Origin: Selaginella moellendorffii
Taxonomy: Eukaryota; Streptophyta; Lycopodiopsida; Selaginellales; Selaginellaceae
Assembly: GCF_000143415.4 (NCBI RefSeq)
Contig: NW_003314327.1
Location: 733,403-797,402, forward strand
Direction: 5' to 3'
DNA length: 64,000 nt
The notes beneath the pieces are model-generated. The model ran no database searches, was not told the DNA's origin, and saw only the letters and a program-made list of their open reading frames with translations. Shown here one piece after another: positions 58,523 to 64,000 of the stretch. Both the position numbers and the translations under genes were made by a program. Numbering within the stretch: position 1 is the first letter of the stretch; the number at the start of each line of letters is the position of its first letter.

Positions 58523-59900
58523 TCATAGCACCCAAACCCATCCCACTATAGAGCCAAGGGAGAGTCCGGCCACGAGGAACACAACCAGTAAGATCCCAGT
58601 CGTCTCGGACTCCTCCACGGGCACGAGCTTTGGTGCCTTGATCATGATCGCGCTCGTGTAGTATCCATTTGTGATCCCCAGCAGCGCTGACACCAAGAAC
58701 ACCGGAACCTCGGTGCCAAGTATCCTGGGCCCATGGAGGCAGACGAAAAACACTGGGAAGAAGATCAGCCTCGCGATGCAACCACCAATGATGGCTTTCG
58801 GGTCTTCGATGAGGTAGACCGCCGTGATCGACTTCCCGAGGAGGTCGCAAACGTTGTAGCAAGCGATGATGAGAACCGGGAACCAGTCGCCCAGAGCCGC
58901 CGAGTGGACGTCCTCGGTGAGGGAGCCGGGAAAGATTGAGAGTGTGATGAGGTAGACGAGAGCGAGAGACAGCAGCAGTCCTTTGTTCTGGCTCCAAACC
59001 CGATGGAAGCTCACTCGTCGATGAGGCGTGGAATCGGGTAGGAGAAGTGAGTCCGAGACTTCCTCTTGCCGTGCTACTTTAGTGGAGTTCTTCTTGAGGT
59101 GGTAGCGGATGACGGGAAGAGTGGTGACGAGGTTGTAGGAGACGAGGCAGATCACCATGAAGATGACGCTGGTGATGAAGTAGACGTTGGCACTGCTGCG
59201 AAGGCCGTCGGGTGTGGAAGGCAATGCGGCCTTGGTCACAACTCGCAGGCACGAAACTAGAACACCTGTTTGAAAAAAGGATAACTTGTGAGAGTGTGAA
59301 GCAAGTTGCAAAGAAGAAATCGTAAAACACAGTCACACAAGGAAAATGAATAGAACTAGACGCAAATCTCAAACAGTAGAGTGACAACGATCTAGCGAAC
59401 ACTATGGCAGACTTACCCGACGCAGCAGTGCCGGCAACGAGCGCTTGCATGTAGCGCTCCGGTAGCTCCCCCGCCGATCCCACAAGGCTGCCCTGGACGA
59501 GCGCATCGGCGAGCCCCGTGACTCCAGTAGCAGCGATTGTGATGTAATGCGTGGCGCTGGACGGCTTGCTCACGCTCTCGTCCATGATTGGAACGATGAG
59601 CATCATGAGGAGGAAAAGGACGAGGCCCAGATTGATCCGGATCCGCGGCTCGATGGCGCCGGCCTTGAATGTGAGGTAGAGCAGCAGCAGGAGGGCCGGG
59701 AACATGTAGAAGATCGAGAATACCCGGTCGATGTGCGTGCCAGGGTAAAGGAAATCGAAATAATCCACCGCTGTGATGAAGGCGTTCCACGGCAGGAGGA
59801 ATCCGGCGCCAAGGATGAAGAAGCTGATGTAGGCAAGCTTGAAGTGATCGCGCGGCTCCTTCTCATCCTGGAAATCCAGCTTCTCCTCGTCGCTCTCCAT
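58523..59900 (-). CDS. Equilibrative nucleoside transporter (ENT family)
   Basis: Two exons, 59900-59417 and 59265-58523, joined in frame by a 151-nt intron, give 408 residues. LAYISFFILGAGFLLPWNAF is the signature first membrane helix (PWN). Other ENT features are ITIAATGVTGLADALVQGSL (ENT TM4 motif), RYMQALVAGTAASG, ITNGYYTSAIMI (TM10) and a final GLSLGSIVGW helix. The family has 11 membrane segments and carries nucleosides, in plants often with protons, at the plasma membrane or tonoplast. The acidic N-terminus (MESDEEKLDF) is cytosolic. It is transcribed divergently from the KEN-box gene, with only 65 bp between starts. Confidence 0.95.
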
Positions 59901-59965
59901 CGCGTCAGACGAATTCTTGGAAGAACCCTAAAATCTGGGATCTAGGGCTTTGAAAAAATTATATT
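59901..59965. promoter_or_regulatory. Shared divergent promoter region of ENT and KEN-box genes
   Basis: The 65 bp between the two starts contain aaccctaaaat (telobox-like) and tctagggctttg. Each gene's 5' leader must begin within or close to this space. Confidence 0.5.
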
Positions 59966-60673
59966 TTGGCCATGAAGAGGAGGGCCCCAACGGCGTCGTG
60001 CGGCGCCAGGCGCGCAATCACTCCGGGTAAGAAATTCGTGGCCGCTGCAAATGACGCGCAGCCAAATCCCGTCACGCCGCCCCTCCAGCAATCGACATCG
60101 CCCGAAATGCCGCTGCCAGAGACTGGATCCAAGCGGAGGAGGATGAAATTGGGGGCTGCGAGCAGGGATTCTACCGCTTCGTCTAGCCGATCGATTTCTT
60201 CCAGCGAAGTGGTTTACGGGAGCCCCGTGATGGGCCTGGCAGTGGGGCGTTTCAGAGATCGGCGCAAGACCAGGCCAACGGCCACTCTCACCACGATCGA
60301 TGGGAACGATTGTTTGACTTTGAGGCCTGCCATGGCGTCCGTTCGCTGGCTGAGCTCGTCCACCCTGGACAGGAGCTCCTCCAGGGATGGCAGTGGCGAC
60401 AAGGAGAATGAGACTAGCTTTGAGTTTCCATTGGCCGGAGGTGAGGGAGGAGGATCGATCGAGCAAGCTGACAAACTTTCTCCAGAAACTCTGGAGGAGA
60501 CAAACGTTTTTCCCGGGACTCTGGAGGAGAATCTCTCGAGAAACAGCTCGACAAAGTCCTGGAAAACTCCACTATTAACTCTTCCAGGAACTCTGGAGGA
60601 GAATCTCTCGAGAAACAGCTTGACAAAGTCCTGGAAGAAGCCACTTTTAACTTCTCCAGAAGAGAATCTCTAG
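59966..60673 (+). CDS. Unrecognised basic protein with a KEN box and C-terminal repeats
   Basis: 235 residues from Met 59966 (a second Met at 59972 is possible), rich in Arg, Ser and Pro. KEN at residues 146-148 (SGDKENETSF) is the degron read by the anaphase-promoting complex. Lys/Arg clusters (SKRRRMK) fit a nuclear protein. The C-terminus carries near-identical repeats, PGTLEENLSRNSSTKSWK and PGTLEENLSRNSLTKSWK, plus a partial third; the DNA unit is about 78 nt. It shares a 65-bp intergenic space with the ENT gene. No family recognised; a cell-cycle role is only suggested by the KEN box. Confidence 0.6.
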   Translation: MAMKRRAPTASCGARRAITPGKKFVAAANDAQPNPVTPPLQQSTSPEMPLPETGSKRRRMKLGAASRDSTASSSRSISSSEVVYGSPVMGLAVGRFRDRRKTRPTATLTTIDGNDCLTLRPAMASVRWLSSSTLDRSSSRDGSGDKENETSFEFPLAGGEGGGSIEQADKLSPETLEETNVFPGTLEENLSRNSSTKSWKTPLLTLPGTLEENLSRNSLTKSWKKPLLTSPEENL

Positions 60674-60929
60674 AGAAACAGCTTGACTTTTAACTGAAAA
60701 GGAAGCGTTGGCGATTTCTGGAAGATGGATTTATTTGCAAAGAACCTGGATGACGAGAGTTCTCTATACGTAAACTCTGGACAAAATGTACAAGCTGCTG
60801 GGCTGAGCGTCGGAGTCGACTACTCTGATCAAGAAACAAAAGAAACACGAAGAGATTTTAGAGCTCTGACAAGGTAGAGAACAAAACAACTTACCTTGTG
60901 TAAGTGCATTATTTGGAAAAATCCTTTGC

Positions 60930-62572
60930 TTACTCCTGCTGGACTTGGAGCACCACTTTGCCCTGTGAATCCTTGTTTTCTCTCACCGTTTGAGCTTTCG
61001 CGGCTTCATCCAAACTGAAAGTTTCTCCGACTGGGATCTTGAGGCGTCCTTCTTTCGCAAGCCGAGCTATTTGTTCTAGGCCTTCGGCATCCGTCCTCAT
61101 GATTATCCAAGAGTAGTCTGCGCAGGCTCGAATGTTAAAACGTATGCTGAGGAGAGATCAAGCTTTACCAATGCCATGCGACTGAGTGTACTGCATTCGC
61201 TTCCGCAAGAGCGTCGCTGTCGCAATGCCGCCTCCAACAATGAGGCCGTATTTATCTGCCAGTTTCACTGCTTCTCCCTGCGACGAGTGCTTCGTTTGAG
61301 CACGAGGAGGCTATAATCTAAAAAGAGATTCACCTGCAGCGTCATGTAGTGACCACCACGCTTCAGCACGTTAACTCCAAGTGCTTCTGTGGTCTCCACA
61401 CCGATTGTGTCGAGCACAGCATCGAATCGCCAGGTAAGTTGCTCTCTTGTGTTCTGGAAGCGTAGACGTTATTCGAAAGCTTTGTAGTAAAGGTGAGTTA
61501 TACCTCGGAAGTGTAGTCCACGATAAGCTCGGCGCCAGCTTCCCCGACGCGACTACAACTTCGCTTGCCACAAGTGGCAGCCACCGAGCAGCCAGCAGCT
61601 CGAGCGAGCTGAATGGCTGCTAAGCCCACCGCGCCTCCCCCGCCCATGATCAGCACCTTCTGCCTGCACCCCAAAGTCTAAGATTGCAACTGCAACAGCC
61701 ATATCACAACGAAATGATAAAACCTCTGCTCTCTCATTCATGCTACACGCAGAACGTTTACCCGCTCTTCATTCTGGCAGTGCTCCACAGTGCTCGCCAC
61801 GCAGTCAGTGCAGCAAAGGGAATGGCAGCTGCTTCCTGGCACATAGACACAGCAGCGTTTAGTCAACAAAGCAAACAAGTGCAAAGTCAACAAAGCAAGG
61901 GGAAAAACAACGCTAACACGAAGAAACAGCTAGAAAACGGAACACCGAAGCATGGAACCAAACTTCGCGAAGAAACAGCAAGAAACCAGCAAAAGAAAAA
62001 AAAAAAAAAAACATCACATACCACATGAGTGAGTGACTTTGGCTTGAGGGCAAGCTGTTCCTCTTGGAGTATCGCGTAGTCACTGTAAGTACCTCGCACA
62101 GCAGTCGGGTGAAGCGCTCCAAAGACATGCTGGCCTACGTGGAGCCGCTTCACTCCATTGCCGATGGCCACAATCTCTCCACTCACATCTCTTCCCAGAA
62201 CGATTGGAAGAAGAGGCTGGAAAAGAGACCTCCCGTATCCTTCTCTCATCTGTGACAAACAAACAGTAATTAGATGTGATAGAATTTCACAAATTTCTGG
62301 TGGAGATTGCTACGCGCTCGATCGTTTCTTACCTTGATATCCAGAGGATTCACGCCGGCGGCGACCGTGCGGACAAGCACTTCCTCGGCCTCCAAATGCG
62401 GCACGGGCACATCCTTGCGCAGCTCCAAGACCTCGGGGCCGCCGAATCGCGGCAGCACGACCGCCCGGCATGTCGAGATGCTCCTGCTGTGGCCACGGCA
62501 GTAGGGCGAAGCGAGCCAGCGCCTCATGAATCGATCGCGAGGAAGAAATTTAGGGTTTATGGCACTGAGCAA
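60930..62572 (-). CDS. Mitochondrial quinone oxidoreductase, RTN4IP1-like (MDR superfamily)
   Basis: Seven exons, 62572-62333, 62249-62022, 61835-61762, 61663-61504, 61453-61334, 61277-61169 and 61117-60930, sum to 372 residues in frame. The N-terminus is Arg/Ser-rich without acids (FMRRWLASPYCRGHSRSIST), a likely mitochondrial presequence. Then come VLPRFGGPEVLELRKDVPVP, VLGRDVSGEIVAIG (GroES-like domain), AIPFAALTAWRAL, and the NADPH-binding VLIMGGGGAVGLAAIQLARA, followed by FDAVLDTIG. The residues that bind structural zinc in alcohol dehydrogenases are absent, as in quinone oxidoreductases. Human RTN4IP1 acts in coenzyme Q biosynthesis; the plant homologue is presumed similar. It is divergent from RAPTOR. 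Confidence 0.9.
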
Positions 62573-62692
62573 ACAGAGCTAAAAACCCCGTGTCGGGTTT
62601 AGGGTTGAGGAGAAGAAAGCGGAGAGAGCGAGATAGGGGGGAAAAAAGAGAGAGCGCGCCGACGATGATGGCGATGGCGATGGCGATGGCGA
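62573..62692. promoter_or_regulatory. Short divergent promoter between RTN4IP1-like and RAPTOR genes
   Basis: About 120 bp separate the two starts. The stretch has gggtttagggttgagg (telobox in reverse) at about 62596-62611 and a GA-rich run (gagagagcgag..) typical of plant leaders. Confidence 0.5.
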
Positions 62693-63942
62693 TTGGCAAT
62701 GGCAGCAGCGGCATCGGCCAGGTTTTGCAGACAAGCGCTCCCCAGCTTGTGTGATAATGCTGCCAATGGTTTCAGATGGGAGCGTGTGGGCGGCGCTGCC
62801 CTCCTCCTCTTCCTCGTCCCTGGCCGTCGCTGCGATACTCTCGGCAATCTTCTCGCATCGCTACTTCACCATGCTATGCTCAACCCTTGGGATAGGAGTC
62901 GTATCGTCGTCCGTGACTTAGAACAGGGAAGAGATTCCGACGCGCGTGGCGCTTGTACAGAGAAGGGGAAGGAAACGAATTTGTTGGATGGGATCAGTGC
63001 TGGAGGAGAATGTCCGATGATGGAGATCGCTACTCCCGATGATACAGAACCGGGCCAAAATGCGGGGCCGTCGCCCCCAGGTGAAGAAGACCAGCATGGC
63101 GACGAAGCTTGCGGTGTCTTCGCCCAGCACTGTACTTATCTCGCGGATCTTCGCCATCACTCGCTTCAAGCTTTGATCTCTTTCGGCCCTCCCGACACCG
63201 GGCTCTTGTCAAAATGGAGGATGAAAGACCGGGTACGCTGCTTCGGTTAAGAAAAAAGCTTAATCGGTTTGTATCCTTTCCGTCTCTTGCGTTTCAGATG
63301 AAGACTGTATCTGTAGCACTGGTCGTATGTCTGAATATCGGAGTGGATCCACCTGATATAATCAAGGTATCACCATGCGCAAGGATGGAGTGCTGGATAG
63401 GTATTTTCTTTCTTCTTTTTCCTTGATGTTTTTGCTGTTCCTTGTGTTTGATGGCTGTTTCTGTTGATAGATCCGTCATCTCTGGCGCCTCAGAAGGCTC
63501 TTGATACAATTGGCAAAAATCTGCAATCGCAGTATGCGCTCTGGCAGCCGAGGGTATGGCTATGCATGTTTTGCATTGAAGGGCTAAGTTCCAATGCTTC
63601 CATGCAGGCCCGCTACAAGCTAGCGCTGGATCCTACAGCCGACGAGGTGAAGAAGCTGTGCTCACAGTGCCGGAAAAATGCGAAGTCGGACAGGGTCTTG
63701 TTTCACTACAACGGGCATGGTGTGCCTAAACCCACTGTCAATGGCGAGCTCTGGTTTTTCAACAAGGTAGGCGTGGCGTAGCTGTTGCTCCTGGCTGGTT
63801 GATGGATGAAGCTCTTCTGTCACAGAGCTATACGCAATATATACCGCTCTCGGTTTATGAGCTGGAGTCTTGGCTTGGCGTACCGTCTATCTACGTTCTT
63901 GATTGCTCGGGCGCTGGTGTCGTTGTCAATGCATTTATCGAG
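62693..63942 (+). CDS. RAPTOR: RAPTOR (regulatory-associated protein of TOR), N-terminal part
   Basis: The gene continues beyond the window. Exons: about 62693-63232, 63298-63400, 63471-63553, 63608-63766 and 63826-63942, phases consistent. [10 protein letters not shown] joins [20 protein letters not shown], then [58 protein letters not shown] and [19 protein letters not shown], the RAPTOR N-terminal conserved (caspase-like) domain. RAPTOR recruits substrates to TOR kinase. The first 150 residues are poorly conserved and the start is uncertain; another frame from 62664 was not used because it stops early. Introns are 54-70 nt. Confidence 0.9.
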
Positions 63943-64000
63943 GTAGAAAGGTTTGTCTTGACTGAATTGTTTTTCCGTGACATTTCTGTATGTATAGAGA

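Overview
This window looks like nuclear DNA of a land plant. The intron sizes I could read (about 33-83 nt), the mix of conserved plant genes (ubiquilin, ENT transporter, TMEM50, RTN4IP1-type oxidoreductase, RAPTOR), plant-type LTR retrotransposons with initiator-Met-like primer sites, and truncated plant tRNA-Phe copies fit a lycophyte such as Selaginella. The species is inference; the eukaryotic plant character is seen directly.

Layout. 1-3.6 kb holds gene debris: a Copia 3' end, a broken cytochrome P450, a frameshifted F-box gene and a small unrecognised two-exon gene. About 4.8-41.2 kb is a stack of nested mobile elements. An old non-coding LTR element (LARD-1) carries two insertions. One is a 5.1-kb terminal-inverted-repeat DNA transposon (6538-11624). 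The other is a non-autonomous LTR element (14799-29357, TSD cttag), which is itself interrupted by a young chromodomain Gypsy element (18066-25426, TSD ctagc, LTRs about 1% different). Further right, a second LARD (33394-40038, TSD ccttt) split a decayed hAT transposase gene. Pseudogenes follow at 41.4-43.3 kb (mitochondrial ribosomal protein uL4, second F-box copy).

The gene-rich arm starts at 43.5 kb: ubiquilin/DSK2 and a divergent class I glutamine-amidotransferase-like protein, both minus strand. A very AT-rich 5-kb stretch separates them from a TMEM50 gene, truncated tRNA-Phe copies, an inverted-repeat element, an intronless alpha/beta hydrolase of fungal-looking type, an ENT nucleoside transporter divergent from a KEN-box protein, and an RTN4IP1-like oxidoreductase divergent from RAPTOR, which runs off the end.

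Most of the retained genes are housekeeping functions: ubiquitin shuttling, membrane transport, mitochondrial quinone oxidoreduction and TOR signalling. Short telobox-like AAACCCTAA motifs sit at several of their 5' ends. The most unusual object is the TIR transposon at 6538-11624. It combines a transposase-like N-terminal fragment, an opposing FCP1-like phosphatase-domain gene, and at least eight near-identical 22-24 bp palindromes.
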